Assembly: GCF_048572895.1 (NCBI RefSeq) | Contig: NZ_CP183878.1 | Span: forward strand, 1,612,001-1,676,000 | DNA from: Psychrobacillus sp048572895 | Lineage (GTDB): Bacteria > Bacillota > Bacilli > Bacillales_A > Planococcaceae | DNA: 64,000 nucleotides | Direction of reading: 5' to 3' | Part shown: in pieces, positions 1 through 8,692 of the stretch | Position numbering within the stretch: the first letter of the stretch is position 1 | Layout: each line of letters begins with the position of its first letter | The notes under the pieces: model-generated | What the model was told of the DNA's origin: nothing | Databases searched by the model: none | What the model saw: the letters and a program-made list of their open reading frames with translations, nothing else | Translations under genes and position numbers: made by a program

Positions 1-1194
1 CTCCAATAAATCCTTTACTGTAACAATGCCGAAATAATGCTCTTCTTTAGTGATAGTGATGAAATCATATAAGTGTAATGGATCCCGTTTCATAGCAATT
101 TTAGCAACGACATCAATCGGGGTTCCAGCATCGACTTTCATAAATTGTCTGCTCATAATTGCCGAAATTGGTTTTTTATTATATAAACTGTAGCCATAGG
201 GTCCACTGAACTTCAAATGCAGCTTATTCCTTGTAATTACTCCAATTAGTTTATTGTTTTCTTTAATACTAAAGCCAGGGAGGGAATCATTCGATTCCAT
301 TAATTTACTAACTTTGGAAATCGGCATATCACTGGAAATCATATGAAGGGGAGTAGCAATATGTTCAATAGAAGTGTCAGTTAAACGGTTAGAAAAAATA
401 CTATTTTTTCGATTGTTTTCTTTTTTTATAATACTTATCAACTCACTGCGGACTGGAAATAACTTAGCATTCGGTTTTTGAATATAATATCCTTGTCCAA
501 AATGCACTCCTATATCAATCAGTGTATGTAATTCCTCCATTGTTTCTATGCCTTCTGCAATAATATGTATTTGTGAATAGTTGGCGAATTCGCATAAACT
601 TCTTACAAGTAATTGTTTGGTTCTATCTTTGTTGATGTTACGGGTAAGTTTCATGTCTAATTTTATAAAATGTGGACGTACATCTGTAATAATATTTAGT
701 CCAGAATATCCAGATCCTACATCATCAATAGCTATTTGATAATATTGTCTTTTATAATGATCAATCGTATTTATAAAATCTTTTAAGTTATTAATAGCCT
801 CCCGTTCCGTGATTTCAAATACTATTGAATCGGAGTCCATCTGAAAAAGCGACAAAAATTCTTTCGTAAATCCTTGTTTAAACTTAGGGTCATTCATAAT
901 ATTGGGATTTACGTTTAAGAAAAGTTTGCCTTCAGCTTTTAATTCATATGCACATTTCAATGCATTTGCTCTACAAACATTTTCAAGCTCCCAAAGTTTC
1001 CCTGTTTTCAATGCATAATCAAATAAATTCTCTGGATTATGTAACACCGTGTTAATAGGTCCTCTAGTTAAAGCTTCATAACCGTATATTTGCCCAGTTT
1101 GTAAAGAAATAATCGGTTGAAATACTGTTTCTATTGCCTTGTCTTCTAAAATATAGCTAAAAAGATCATGATAATCATTTTCTAAAATTGCCAT
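1..1194 (-). CDS. EAL-CBS domain protein, probable c-di-GMP phosphodiesterase (C-terminus outside window)
   Basis: The reading frame is open from an ATG at 1194 to the left edge (398 codons visible), so the C-terminus is missing. The N-terminal half is an EAL domain: E-A-L at residues 40-42 inside YEALTRG, then LNVNP, ITERE, IDDVGSGYSG, IKLD, AEGIET and GQGYYIQKP, which are the usual metal and substrate-binding blocks. This predicts hydrolysis of cyclic di-GMP in the cytoplasm. From about residue 255 the sequence looks like a pair of CBS domains (for example ISKVSKLMESND and PISAIMSRQFMKVDAGTPID). EAL-CBS proteins often continue into a GGDEF domain, which could lie beyond the edge. The RBS GGGGGA sits about 8 nt before the ATG. 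Domain calls are from motif reading; regulation by a nucleotide at the CBS pair is only inferred. Confidence 0.85.
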   Translation of the reverse strand, partial: MAILENDYHDLFSYILEDKAIETVFQPIISLQTGQIYGYEALTRGPINTVLHNPENLFDYALKTGKLWELENVCRANALKCAYELKAEGKLFLNVNPNIMNDPKFKQGFTKEFLSLFQMDSDSIVFEITEREAINNLKDFINTIDHYKRQYYQIAIDDVGSGYSGLNIITDVRPHFIKLDMKLTRNINKDRTKQLLVRSLCEFANYSQIHIIAEGIETMEELHTLIDIGVHFGQGYYIQKPNAKLFPVRSELISIIKKENNRKNSIFSNRLTDTSIEHIATPLHMISSDMPISKVSKLMESNDSLPGFSIKENNKLIGVITRNKLHLKFSGPYGYSLYNKKPISAIMSRQFMKVDAGTPIDVVAKIAMKRDPLHLYDFITITKEEHYFGIVTVKDLLE

Positions 1195-1332
1195 CTTATA
1201 TTCCCCCTAAAATAAAGCAAAATATCCTAACTTATAGTTTAAAGAAGAATTATCTCCTACATATGATTTCTATGTAAAGAAATTGTAATGGTCTTATAAT
1301 ACTGCAAAATTATTGAATAATTCATAATGTTA

Positions 1333-1361
1333 TTGACTATTATGCATATTCAGTGTAACAT
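1333..1361 (+). promoter_or_regulatory. candidate sigma-A promoter of the trpX-like operon
   Basis: TTGACT (1333-1338), a 17-bp spacer and TAACAT (1356-1361) lie about 70 bp upstream of the first gene. The -35 matches 5 of 6 and the -10 matches 4 of 6. No T-box or attenuator hairpin is visible between this and the ATG, although TrpXYZ systems in other Firmicutes are often tryptophan T-box controlled. Confidence 0.45.
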
Positions 1362-1429
1362 TGCTTTAACTTAATACTTTAGCGAGTTGAATCGCTGATG
1401 TGTGAAATGTAAAATGGGGGTTATAAAAG

Positions 1430-2422
1430 ATGAAAAGCACTAAGAAAAAATTTGGTATGGTTTTATCAGCTGCTATTTTAATATTAGCTGCATGTGGGGG
1501 AGATGAGTCTGCCTCAACAAATACTAAAGGGGCAGAGGATACGAAAACATTTAAGATAGGTGTAACGCAAATTGTAGAGCATCCATCATTGAATGCTGCT
1601 TTTGACGGTTTCCAAAAAGCGATTGAGGATGCTGGACTTGAGGTCGAATATGAAGTTAAGAATGCTCAAAATGATAATAGTCAAAATACTACCATCGCTA
1701 ATGATCTAGTAAGCTCAGGGGTAGATTTAATATTTGCCAATTCGACTCCTAGTGCTCAGGCAGTAGCAGCTCTAACGGAAGATATTCCTATTGTTTTTAC
1801 TTCTGTAACAAATGCTGTTGATGCTGAAATTGTAGATTCTATGGAAAGCCCAGGTGGAAATGTAACTGGGACAGTTGACACACATCCTGATGCTATTCCG
1901 AGTACCCTTGCATTTTTGAAAAATGAGTTAGATGCAAAAAACGTTGGCATTGTATTTAATGCAGGGGAGCAAAACTCACGTTCACAAGTAGACGCCGTGA
2001 AAGAACAAATGGCTGAAGTTGGACTAAATGTTGTAGAAGCTTCTGTCTCTACATCTGCTGAAGTTAAGCAAGCAACTGAATCTTTAATAGGAAAAGTAGA
2101 TTCGTTGTATATTATAACCGATAACACGGTCGTTTCAGCACTAGAATCTGTGGTAGATGTTGCGAACGAAATTAAGCTTCCAATGATGGTAGCAGAGTTT
2201 GATTCAGTAAAACGTGGTGGCTTAGGTGCTTATGGCTTTGAATTTTATGATATCGGCTATGAAGCAGGTGAAATGGCAGTTAAAATCTTAAAAGGTGAAA
2301 GCACACCTGCAGAATTACCAGTTCAATATCCACAAAACTTAAAATTTGTTTTGAACAAAAATACTGTTGATGCCCTAGGAATTGAAGTAAAAGATGAATG
2401 GGAATCGGAATTTGTGGAATAG
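1430..2422 (+). CDS. ABC transporter substrate-binding lipoprotein (TrpX / ABC_sub_bind family)
   Basis: A 330-residue lipoprotein with a lysine-rich start, a hydrophobic segment and lipobox ILAAC at about residues 18-22, so it should be anchored outside the membrane. The rest matches the ABC_sub_bind (PF04392) type of periplasmic-binding fold: IGVTQIVEHPSLN near the start, IFANSTPSAQAV, VGIVFNAGEQNS and a closing VQYPQNLKFVLN. In streptococci and relatives this family with the same permease/ATPase partners is called TrpXYZ and is predicted to import tryptophan. Nothing in the sequence proves the substrate here. It leads a three-gene operon; the permease begins 18 nt later. Family assignment is firm, substrate weak. 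Confidence 0.85.
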   Translation: MKSTKKKFGMVLSAAILILAACGGDESASTNTKGAEDTKTFKIGVTQIVEHPSLNAAFDGFQKAIEDAGLEVEYEVKNAQNDNSQNTTIANDLVSSGVDLIFANSTPSAQAVAALTEDIPIVFTSVTNAVDAEIVDSMESPGGNVTGTVDTHPDAIPSTLAFLKNELDAKNVGIVFNAGEQNSRSQVDAVKEQMAEVGLNVVEASVSTSAEVKQATESLIGKVDSLYIITDNTVVSALESVVDVANEIKLPMMVAEFDSVKRGGLGAYGFEFYDIGYEAGEMAVKILKGESTPAELPVQYPQNLKFVLNKNTVDALGIEVKDEWESEFVE

Positions 2423-2440
2423 ATAGGAGTTTGATGTTTT

Positions 2441-3472
2441 ATGTTTACAGCGATTTTTGGCTCAGTTGAACAAGGATTTATATATGCAATTATGGCACTT
2501 GGCGTGTATTTAACATTCCGAGTGTTAGATTTTCCAGATTTAACGGTAGATGGAAGCTTTGTGACTGGAGCTGGTACTGCAGCTATGATGATTGTGTTGG
2601 GCTATCACCCTGCTATTGCGACTGTCGTTGCTATACTGGCAGGATTTCTTGCAGGTTGTATGACGGGTCTGTTACACACAAAAGGAAAGATTAATCCGTT
2701 ACTTTCTGGAATATTAATGATGATCGCTTTGTATTCGATTAATCTACGGATAATGGGCTTTACCGTTGAGAACTCGGTAGGAAGACCCAATATTCCTTTG
2801 ATGAATGAAGACACCTTATTTAGCCAATTCTTCGGCTGGTGGGGAGGTCTAGGTATAGATGAAACGATAAATGGGTTATTAACTTCCATGGGAATTCAAC
2901 ATCTTCCGAAGACTTGGGGAACAGTAGTAATTGTTGCTATTTTAATCGTTATTATTAAATTTATTTTTGATTGGTTTTTAAAAACGGAAGTAGGTTTAGC
3001 AATTCGTGCTACTGGCGATAACAAAAAAATGATTCGAAGTTTTTCTGTAAATACAGATACACTTATCATATTAGGGCTTGGTCTTTCTAATGCTTTAGTA
3101 GCTTTTTCAGGTGCATTGATAGCCCAATACGCTAAGTTTTCCGATATTGGAATGGGTATAGGAATGATTGTAATCGGACTTGCATCTGTTATTATTGGAG
3201 AAGCGATTTTCGGCACGAAAACAATTGTTAGAACGACACTTGCTGTAATTATAGGTGCTATTATTTATCGTATTGTTCTAGCGTTAGCACTTCGCGTGGA
3301 GTTTTTGGATCCAGGAGATATGAAGCTAATTACTGCAATCATTGTAATTGTAGCGTTAGTTTTACCTCAATATTTTGAAAAACGTCGTGAAAAAAGTAGA
3401 AAAACTAAACGACATGAGCTGCGTGAGTCTCAAACTATGCTAAAAAGTAAGGAGAGTGAAAACCTTGCTTAA
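2441..3472 (+). CDS. ABC transporter permease (BPD_transp_2 / TrpY-like)
   Basis: A 343-residue polytopic membrane protein with about eight to nine hydrophobic segments, beginning with the compact signature GSVEQGFIYAIMALGVYLTFRVLDFPDLTVDGSF that is typical of this permease class (shortened here to the stretch from residue 7 onward). It contains ALRVEFLDPGDMK in the last third and ends in a basic cytoplasmic tail (KRREKSRKTKRHE). It forms the channel for the substrate delivered by the preceding lipoprotein. The start ATG at 2441 follows a GATAGGAG-type RBS. The following ATPase overlaps its 3' end, which supports one transcript. Confidence 0.85.
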   Translation: MFTAIFGSVEQGFIYAIMALGVYLTFRVLDFPDLTVDGSFVTGAGTAAMMIVLGYHPAIATVVAILAGFLAGCMTGLLHTKGKINPLLSGILMMIALYSINLRIMGFTVENSVGRPNIPLMNEDTLFSQFFGWWGGLGIDETINGLLTSMGIQHLPKTWGTVVIVAILIVIIKFIFDWFLKTEVGLAIRATGDNKKMIRSFSVNTDTLIILGLGLSNALVAFSGALIAQYAKFSDIGMGIGMIVIGLASVIIGEAIFGTKTIVRTTLAVIIGAIIYRIVLALALRVEFLDPGDMKLITAIIVIVALVLPQYFEKRREKSRKTKRHELRESQTMLKSKESENLA

Positions 3473-4262
3473 GTTAAATAATATCAACAAGATTTTCAAT
3501 GAAAGTACTGCAGATGAGAAAATTGCATTAGATCGTATTAATTTAAATTTAAAAATCGGAGACTTTGTTACGGTTATCGGTAGTAATGGTGCTGGTAAAT
3601 CTACTATGTTAAATATGGTATCCGGAGCATTATCACCGGATTTTGGTCAAATTATAATTGATGGTAATGATGTAACAAAACTTCCTGAATTTAAACGTTC
3701 GCAATTTATCGGTAGAGTGTTTCAAGATCCAATGTCAGGCACTGCGCCTACGATGACAATCGAAGAAAACTTGGCAATTGCTTATTCTAGAAATAAAAAA
3801 AGAAGCCTAAAAATTGGTGTAGATAAACAAAGAAAAGAATTTTTCCTTCATTCTTTAGAAAGACTGCATCTTAATTTGGAAAATCGCTTAAACGCTAAAG
3901 TCGGTTTACTTTCTGGTGGAGAGAGACAGGCATTATCCTTGCTAATGGCTACTTTCACACAGCCTTCCATTTTATTACTAGATGAGCATACTGCTGCACT
4001 CGATCCGTCCCGGGCCGAATTAATAACAAATTTGACTGATCAGCTTGTTAAAAAAGATAATCTTACCACTCTAATGGTAACTCATAATATGCAGCAAGCA
4101 TTAGATCTAGGTAATCGTTTGATCATGATGGATAAAGGTCAAATAATTTTGGAAGTTGGGGAAGAGGAGAAGCAGTCCCTAACAATTGAAAAGCTAATGG
4201 AAGAATTCCAACGAATAAGAGGCGAAAAGTTTACTAGTGATCGAACACTATTATCGTCATAA
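3465..4262 (+). CDS. ABC transporter ATP-binding protein (TrpZ-like)
   Basis: The ATPase of the importer, about 265 residues. Walker A is GSNGAGKST, the signature is LSGGERQALSL, Walker B is ILLLDEHTAAL, and the H-loop histidine is in MVTHNMQQAL. A GTG at 3456 also opens the frame, but AAGGAG at 3449-3454 is only a base or two away from it; the TTG at 3465 has a normal 10-nt spacing and gives an N-terminus MLKLNNINK, so I chose it. The gene overlaps the permease by 8 nt. It closes the operon and is followed directly by a strong terminator. Confidence 0.85.
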   Translation: MLKLNNINKIFNESTADEKIALDRINLNLKIGDFVTVIGSNGAGKSTMLNMVSGALSPDFGQIIIDGNDVTKLPEFKRSQFIGRVFQDPMSGTAPTMTIEENLAIAYSRNKKRSLKIGVDKQRKEFFLHSLERLHLNLENRLNAKVGLLSGGERQALSLLMATFTQPSILLLDEHTAALDPSRAELITNLTDQLVKKDNLTTLMVTHNMQQALDLGNRLIMMDKGQIILEVGEEEKQSLTIEKLMEEFQRIRGEKFTSDRTLLSS

Positions 4263-4315
4263 ACTAGCAAAAAGAAAAGAGTATTGAAACTGCTGCTCTT
4301 TTCTTTTTTGCTAGT
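4263..4315 (+). terminator. rho-independent terminator after the trpXYZ-like operon
   Basis: A long near-perfect hairpin begins at the base after the stop codon: ACTAGCAAAAAG at 4263 onward pairs with CTTTTTTGCTAGT ending near 4315. The A-rich left and T-rich right arms make it usable in both directions. Confidence 0.85.
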
Positions 4316-4353
4316 TTGTTTATGTTGGAAAAAATGGATAAATTTTCTGTTTC

Positions 4354-4478
4354 ACAAGTACATCTCCATGTAGCTTAAGTAAAAGGGGAGGGAGAGCAAG
4401 TTACATATTTGTAGGGCAAGTAAAATCATTATGTGCGCGAGTAATTGACAAGTGAGAGCAAGTAAACGATTTATAGAT
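4354..4478. repeat. degenerate 21-bp tandem array, core word GCAAGTAAA
   Basis: Six imperfect units whose core (ACAAGT, TTAAGT, GCAAGT, GCAAGT, GCGAGT, GCAAGT) starts at 4354, 4375, 4396, 4416, 4437 and 4458, i.e. spacing 21, 21, 20, 21, 21. About half of each unit is conserved and the other half varies. The array lies between the terminator of the rightward ABC operon and the terminator of leftward katA. Two other arrays in this window (near 24.6 and 40.5 kb) have the same period and the same kind of location but other core words. Confidence 0.7.
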
Positions 4479-4509
4479 TTTGATTAGTAATCCTTATCAG
4501 TTATAGTAA

Positions 4510-4550
4510 GCAAAAAAGTGGCTAGTCGTAACATAGTTACGACCGCCACT
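4510..4550 (-). terminator. rho-independent terminator of katA
   Basis: AGTGGC..GTCGTAAC (4517-4532) pairs with GTTACGAC.GCCACT (4536-4550); on the minus strand the hairpin is followed by six T (A-run 4512-4517). The inner GTCGTAAC/GTTACGAC resembles the apical stem of the large repeats described at 15.8 and 50.3 kb. Confidence 0.85.
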
Positions 4551-4563
4551 CTAAGTTTATTTA

Positions 4564-6042
4564 TTAAGCCATTGCTGCTTCGATATTGCCCCATGGAATT
4601 TCCATTGCTTCCGCAAGACCTTGTCCGTATGCAGGGTCAGCTTTGTAGCAGTGAATGATGTGACGAATTTTAATAAATTCTTCCACGCCATACATGTTAC
4701 GTGCTGTGTTATCAATAAGAACCTCTTGTTGTTCTGAGCTCATCAATCTGAATAGTTTACCAGGTTGCTCATAATAGTTATCATCATCTTCGCGGAAATC
4801 CCAAATTCCAGCATCTCCATGAAGTGCTAAGTGAGGCTCTTTGTATTCAGGTTGTGTTTTCCATTTACCATAACTATTTGGCTCATAAGGTAATGATCCT
4901 CCTAAGTTACCGTCAACACGCATAGCTCCGTCTCTATGGAAAGAGCGTACAGGGCATTTTGGTGTGTTGACAGGAATTTGGTGATGGTTGACACCTAAAC
5001 GGTAACGTTGCGCATCTCCATAAGAGAACAAACGTCCTTGTAACATTCTGTCTGGAGAGAAGCTTATACCAGGTACAACGTTAGCTGGTGTGAAAGCTGC
5101 TTGCTCTACTTCTGCAAAATAGTTTTCAGGGTTACGGTTTAGTTCCCATTCTCCAACTTCAATTAGAGGGAAGTCTTTTTTATACCAAACTTTTGTTAAA
5201 TCAAATGGATTATAAGGCATATTGTTAGCTTGCTCTTCTGTCATTACTTGGATATACATTTTCCATTTAGGGAAGTTACCTTCTTCGATATTATCGTAAA
5301 GGTCACGTTGTGAACTTTCACGGTCCACACCAACTACTTCAACTGCTTCTTGATCAGTTAAGTTTTCAATCCCTTGTTGTGAGCGCATATGGAATTTTAC
5401 CCACACACGTTCGTTATTTGCATTGATCATACTGAATGTATGACTACCGAAACCGTGCATTTTACGATATGAGCTTGGTAAACCGCGATCACTCATTACG
5501 ATTGTCACTTGGTGAAGTGCTTCCGGTAATGATGTCCAGAAATCCCAGTTGCTGTTAGCGCTACGCATACCAGTACGTGGATCACGTTTAATAGCATGGT
5601 TTAAATCTGGGAAGTTAAGTGGATCACGGAAGAAGAATACTGGAGTGTTGTTACCAACTAAATCCCAGTTACCTTGCTCTGTGTAGAAACGCATTGAGAA
5701 ACCACGGATATCACGTTCTGCATCTGCTGCTCCACGTTCCCCAGCTACTGTTGAGAAACGAACGAACATTTCTGTTTCTTTACCAATTTCAGAGAAAAGA
5801 GCTGCTGAAGTATATTGTGTAATATCATGAGTTACAGTAAATTTACCATAAGCACCTGATCCTTTTGCATGCATACGACGCTCAGGAATAACTTCTCTAT
5901 CAAAATGTGCTAGTTTTTCTAATAACCATACATCTTGTAATAATAGTGGTCCTCGTGGTCCTGCTGATTGCGAGTTTTGATTATCTACTACTGGCGCGCC
6001 CGCTGCAGTTGTCAATTTGTTGTTGTTTTGATTTTCTGACAT
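4564..6042 (-). CDS. katA: vegetative catalase (clade 3 monofunctional haem catalase)
   Basis: A 492-residue small-subunit catalase that converts hydrogen peroxide to water and oxygen in the cytoplasm. Visible hallmarks are the distal histidine in FTVTHDITQYT (about residue 73), VRFSTVAGERG, GNNTPVFFFRDP with the active-site asparagine region, and the proximal tyrosine in RLFSYGDAQRYRLG. Length matches the family. The ATG at 6042 has GGGGGA upstream. A PerR-type box and an extended -10 promoter lie immediately upstream, so peroxide-inducible expression is expected as for katA of B. subtilis. It is monocistronic, flanked by its own terminator and the terminator of ilvA. Confidence 0.97.
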   Translation of the reverse strand: MSENQNNNKLTTAAGAPVVDNQNSQSAGPRGPLLLQDVWLLEKLAHFDREVIPERRMHAKGSGAYGKFTVTHDITQYTSAALFSEIGKETEMFVRFSTVAGERGAADAERDIRGFSMRFYTEQGNWDLVGNNTPVFFFRDPLNFPDLNHAIKRDPRTGMRSANSNWDFWTSLPEALHQVTIVMSDRGLPSSYRKMHGFGSHTFSMINANNERVWVKFHMRSQQGIENLTDQEAVEVVGVDRESSQRDLYDNIEEGNFPKWKMYIQVMTEEQANNMPYNPFDLTKVWYKKDFPLIEVGEWELNRNPENYFAEVEQAAFTPANVVPGISFSPDRMLQGRLFSYGDAQRYRLGVNHHQIPVNTPKCPVRSFHRDGAMRVDGNLGGSLPYEPNSYGKWKTQPEYKEPHLALHGDAGIWDFREDDDNYYEQPGKLFRLMSSEQQEVLIDNTARNMYGVEEFIKIRHIIHCYKADPAYGQGLAEAMEIPWGNIEAAMA

Positions 6043-6058
6043 TCAATTTCCCCCTAGA

Positions 6059-6073
6059 TTAGAATATTTATAA
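6059..6073 (-). promoter_or_regulatory. PerR-type operator of katA
   Basis: TTAGAATATTTATAA matches 12 of the 14 fixed positions of the PerR consensus TTATAATNATTATAA. It lies just downstream of the -10 of the katA promoter, a geometry expected for repression by a Fur-family peroxide sensor. The consensus is prior knowledge; binding here is inferred. Confidence 0.7.
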
Positions 6074-6083
6074 TACAAGAATC

Positions 6084-6112
6084 ATTATATCAAACGGATT
6101 AATATATTGCTA
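6084..6112 (-). promoter_or_regulatory. katA promoter with extended -10
   Basis: On the minus strand the -10 is a perfect TATAAT (6084-6089) preceded by TGA, giving the extended element TGATATAAT; a poor -35 (TAGCAA) lies 17 bp further up. The transcription start should fall near 6077, just before the PerR box. Confidence 0.6.
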
Positions 6113-6154
6113 GAATTGAGGTGTGAAGATTTAACAAACTTTAGATTAATACAA

Positions 6155-6195
6155 TAAAAAATGTAACATCAATCAATATAAACGTTGATGTTACA
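6155..6195 (-). terminator. rho-independent terminator of ilvA
   Basis: TGTAACATCAA (6162-6172) pairs with TTGATGTTACA (6185-6195); on the minus strand the stem is followed by TTTTTT (A-run 6155-6161). Confidence 0.85.
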
Positions 6196-6205
6196 AAGGT
6201 TTTCG

Positions 6206-7468
6206 CTAAATTAGTAATTCGAATAATGTACTATCTTTATTTACTTCTTTAAAGGAAAACCCATTCTCATTCATACGAGAAAGTATGCCGGAATAGTCAT
6301 TTCTGTTTTTCAATTCAATGCCCACAAGCGCCGGACCACTTTCTTTATTGTTTTTCTTTGTATATTCAAAAGTGGTAATATCATCATCTGGTCCAAGAAC
6401 TTTATCAAGAAATTGTCGTAATGCGCCTGCTCTTTGAGGAAATTTTACGATGAAATAATATAGTAATCCTTCATAGATTAAAGACTTTTCTTTGATCTCT
6501 TGCATACGACCAATATCATTATTCCCTCCGCTAATAACGCAAACAACAGATTTTCCCTTGATCTCTTCGCTGTAAAAGTCCAATGCCGCAACAGATAGGG
6601 CTCCAGCCGGTTCTGCAATAATCGCATGCTTGTTGTATAAATCTAAAATCGTCGTGCAAACTTTTCCTTCAGGTACAAGGACAATATCATCCACGTATCT
6701 TTTACTTAGCTCATAGGATAGATTACCAACACATTTTACTGCTGCACCATCTACAAATTTATCGATCGAATCTAGCATAACTGGCCCATCGTTTTTGAAA
6801 GCAGCTTTCATACTAGCTGCTCCAGCAGGTTCCACACCAACCACTTTGGTAAAAGGGGAGACATTCTTTACATAAGTAGAAAGTCCAGATATTAACCCGC
6901 CACCCCCAATGCTACCGAACAAATAGTCTATAGGCACTTCGATGTCATTCATAATTTCCACCGCAACGGTAGCTTGACCCGCAATAATTTCTGGATCATC
7001 AAATGGATGAATGAAAATTCTGTCCTCCGCCTCTGCAAAAGCTGTCGCACTTTCCGCTGAATCATCAAAAGTATCCCCAGCTAGAATGATTTCAACAAAC
7101 TCACGTCCAAACATTCTCACTTGATCAATTTTTTGAGAGGGAGTCGTTAATGGCATAAAAATTTTCGCTATGATTCCTAGTTGTGCACATGCGTATGCCA
7201 CTCCTTGTGCGTGGTTACCTGCGCTAGCACAGACAACCCCTTTTTCCTTTGCCACTTCCTCAATTGTTTTAATCTTATAATATGCACCGCGTAATTTAAA
7301 CGAGCGGACATGTTGTAAATCCTCTCGTTTGAAATAAATAGCTGCGCCATATTTTTCAGACAAATATTCATTTTTTTGTAAGGGAGTATGGGTCACGACA
7401 TCTTTTAAAAACTGATGTGCAATAAGGACATTTTCAACTTGAATAGATTTCGTATCTGTTAATTGCAT
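6206..7468 (-). CDS. ilvA: threonine dehydratase, biosynthetic (isoleucine pathway)
   Basis: A 420-residue PLP enzyme of the IlvA type, close to the usual 420 residues of the Bacillus enzyme. It deaminates threonine to 2-oxobutanoate, the first step to isoleucine. The PLP lysine is in VRSFKLRGAYYK, the phosphate loop is GSIGGGGL, and CVISGGNNDIGRM is the characteristic C-side block. Residues after about 335 (YYFIVKFPQRAGALRQFLD) form the ACT-like regulatory domain that binds isoleucine in this family. The ATG at 7468 is 13 nt from GGAGG. It stands alone with its own terminator. No T-box or clear CodY box is visible upstream. Confidence 0.95.
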   Translation of the reverse strand: MQLTDTKSIQVENVLIAHQFLKDVVTHTPLQKNEYLSEKYGAAIYFKREDLQHVRSFKLRGAYYKIKTIEEVAKEKGVVCASAGNHAQGVAYACAQLGIIAKIFMPLTTPSQKIDQVRMFGREFVEIILAGDTFDDSAESATAFAEAEDRIFIHPFDDPEIIAGQATVAVEIMNDIEVPIDYLFGSIGGGGLISGLSTYVKNVSPFTKVVGVEPAGAASMKAAFKNDGPVMLDSIDKFVDGAAVKCVGNLSYELSKRYVDDIVLVPEGKVCTTILDLYNKHAIIAEPAGALSVAALDFYSEEIKGKSVVCVISGGNNDIGRMQEIKEKSLIYEGLLYYFIVKFPQRAGALRQFLDKVLGPDDDITTFEYTKKNNKESGPALVGIELKNRNDYSGILSRMNENGFSFKEVNKDSTLFELLI

Positions 7469-7948
7469 AATAGGGACGGTACCTCCATTTTTCTATTTAA
7501 AAAGATTACTATAGTTTAACACACTACATCGTTAAAACGCTAGGTTTTATATAGATAATTCCAAATTTTTTAATAACTTGATTACAATAAATTTTAACAA
7601 TAAAATAGTAAAATTAAACAATAATTACTGCAGCAATTATTGTTTGGGTTGTTAAACCATCGAGTGGTATAACTAATACAAAAGAACAAATTATGGGGTG
7701 GCCTGTTCAACTACTTTAGCTTGGGTGCTTCTCTAATAGCTATACTAATTATCGATATTTTTGTTTAAGCATTCCTTTGAGGACGTTTATTGAGAGCGTC
7801 TTTTTATTAGTTTTATTTTACGATCTATAATTAGTGTGATCATAAGAATTATCAAACTCGCAGCATATTTTTGAACTATGGTGACATACTAACTATCGTG
7901 AGTAAACGTATCGATTCATTAAACGATAATGAAAGAGGAGATTTAAAT
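7469..7948. other. 480-bp gap between divergent ilvA and the FMN reductase gene
   Basis: AT-rich and mostly without recognisable signals. It contains a short decayed coding remnant (7618-7768) and a weak hairpin with a T-run near 7780-7812 (GGACG and CGTC arms followed by TTTTT). No tRNA, T-box or clear regulator box was recognised. Confidence 0.5.
7618..7768 (+). pseudogene. possible remnant of a membrane-protein C-terminus
   Basis: Two adjoining reading frames offset by one base read like the end of an integral membrane protein. The first (7618-7695) gives a hydrophobic stretch ending in VWVVKPSSGITNTKEQ; the second (7694-7768) gives WGGLFNYFSLGASLIAIL and a few more residues before TAA. 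There is no start codon with an RBS. I read it as a deletion relic of a transporter gene, but it is short and could be chance. Confidence 0.3.
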
Positions 7949-8497
7949 ATGGCTATTAAAGTAGCAGCAATTATAGGAAGTAATAGAAAAGAATCATACA
8001 ACTTAAAACTAGTAGAATATATGAAAAAACGCTATTCGGAGCAACTAGATATACAAATCGTATCCATTAACGATGTAGAAATGTTCAGTGCAGATATAGA
8101 AGAGAATCCTCCTAAAGGAGCAATGGATTTTAAAATCAAAGTGCGAAATGCAGAAGCAGTTCTTTTTGCAGTTCCAGAATATAACTTCTCTATTTCAGGT
8201 GCATTAAAAAATGCAATTGACTGGATGTCACGCAGTGGACATGACCTAAAAGACAAACCAACATTTATCGTAGGATCTTCAATGGGTGTTCTAGGTAGTG
8301 TTCGTGCACAATTGCATTTAAGAGAAATTATCTCCAACCCTACTCTTCAAACAAAACTACTTCCAGGCAATGAAGTCTATATCGGAGCCATTCATACAAA
8401 AATAAATGAACAAAATGAAATCACAGACCAAGCTACAAGTGATTTCTTAGATCAGGTCGTTAATAACTTTGTGGAATTCTACAACAAAATTAAATAA
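7949..8497 (+). CDS. NADPH-dependent FMN reductase family protein
   Basis: A 182-residue flavodoxin-like reductase. GSNRKESYNLK near the N-terminus is the FMN phosphate-binding loop, and PEYNFSISGALKNAIDW is the classic family block; FIVGSSMGVLGSVRAQ follows. Such enzymes (YhdA/azoreductase-like) use NADPH to reduce FMN, quinones or azo compounds. The frame is open from 7871, but the ATG at 7949 has AGAGGAG at the right distance and begins the conserved fold, so I place the start there. It appears to be a single gene with its own terminator. Confidence 0.85.
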   Translation: MAIKVAAIIGSNRKESYNLKLVEYMKKRYSEQLDIQIVSINDVEMFSADIEENPPKGAMDFKIKVRNAEAVLFAVPEYNFSISGALKNAIDWMSRSGHDLKDKPTFIVGSSMGVLGSVRAQLHLREIISNPTLQTKLLPGNEVYIGAIHTKINEQNEITDQATSDFLDQVVNNFVEFYNKIK

Positions 8498-8522
8498 AGT
8501 CTTCAAGTATTTGGGTATTAAA

Positions 8523-8564
8523 AAAAACATGAAAATCAATGAAAAGATTTTCGTGTTTTTTATT
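8523..8564 (+). terminator. rho-independent terminator after the FMN reductase gene
   Basis: ACATGAAAATC pairs with GATTTTCGTGT across a short loop and is followed by TTTTTTATTTT. Confidence 0.8.
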
Positions 8565-8692
8565 TTGAGAAATTATCACTTAATAATAATTTAATAAAGC
8601 AGAATATTTTAATAGATGGTTTACTTGAAAAGGAGTATAGTGATTAGAGTGATTTATAGACTTGAAGTGTTTTCTGAAAGGAAGTAATAGGT

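Noticed and set aside
4380..4478. Coding origin of the 21-bp arrays (7-residue peptide repeat)
   Set aside because: Stops occur in several frames, there is no start with RBS, and the drift pattern shows no codon-position bias that I can see.
7469..7620. T-box or CodY control of ilvA
   Set aside because: I looked for the T-box AGGGTGGNACCGCG and a good CodY match and found neither.
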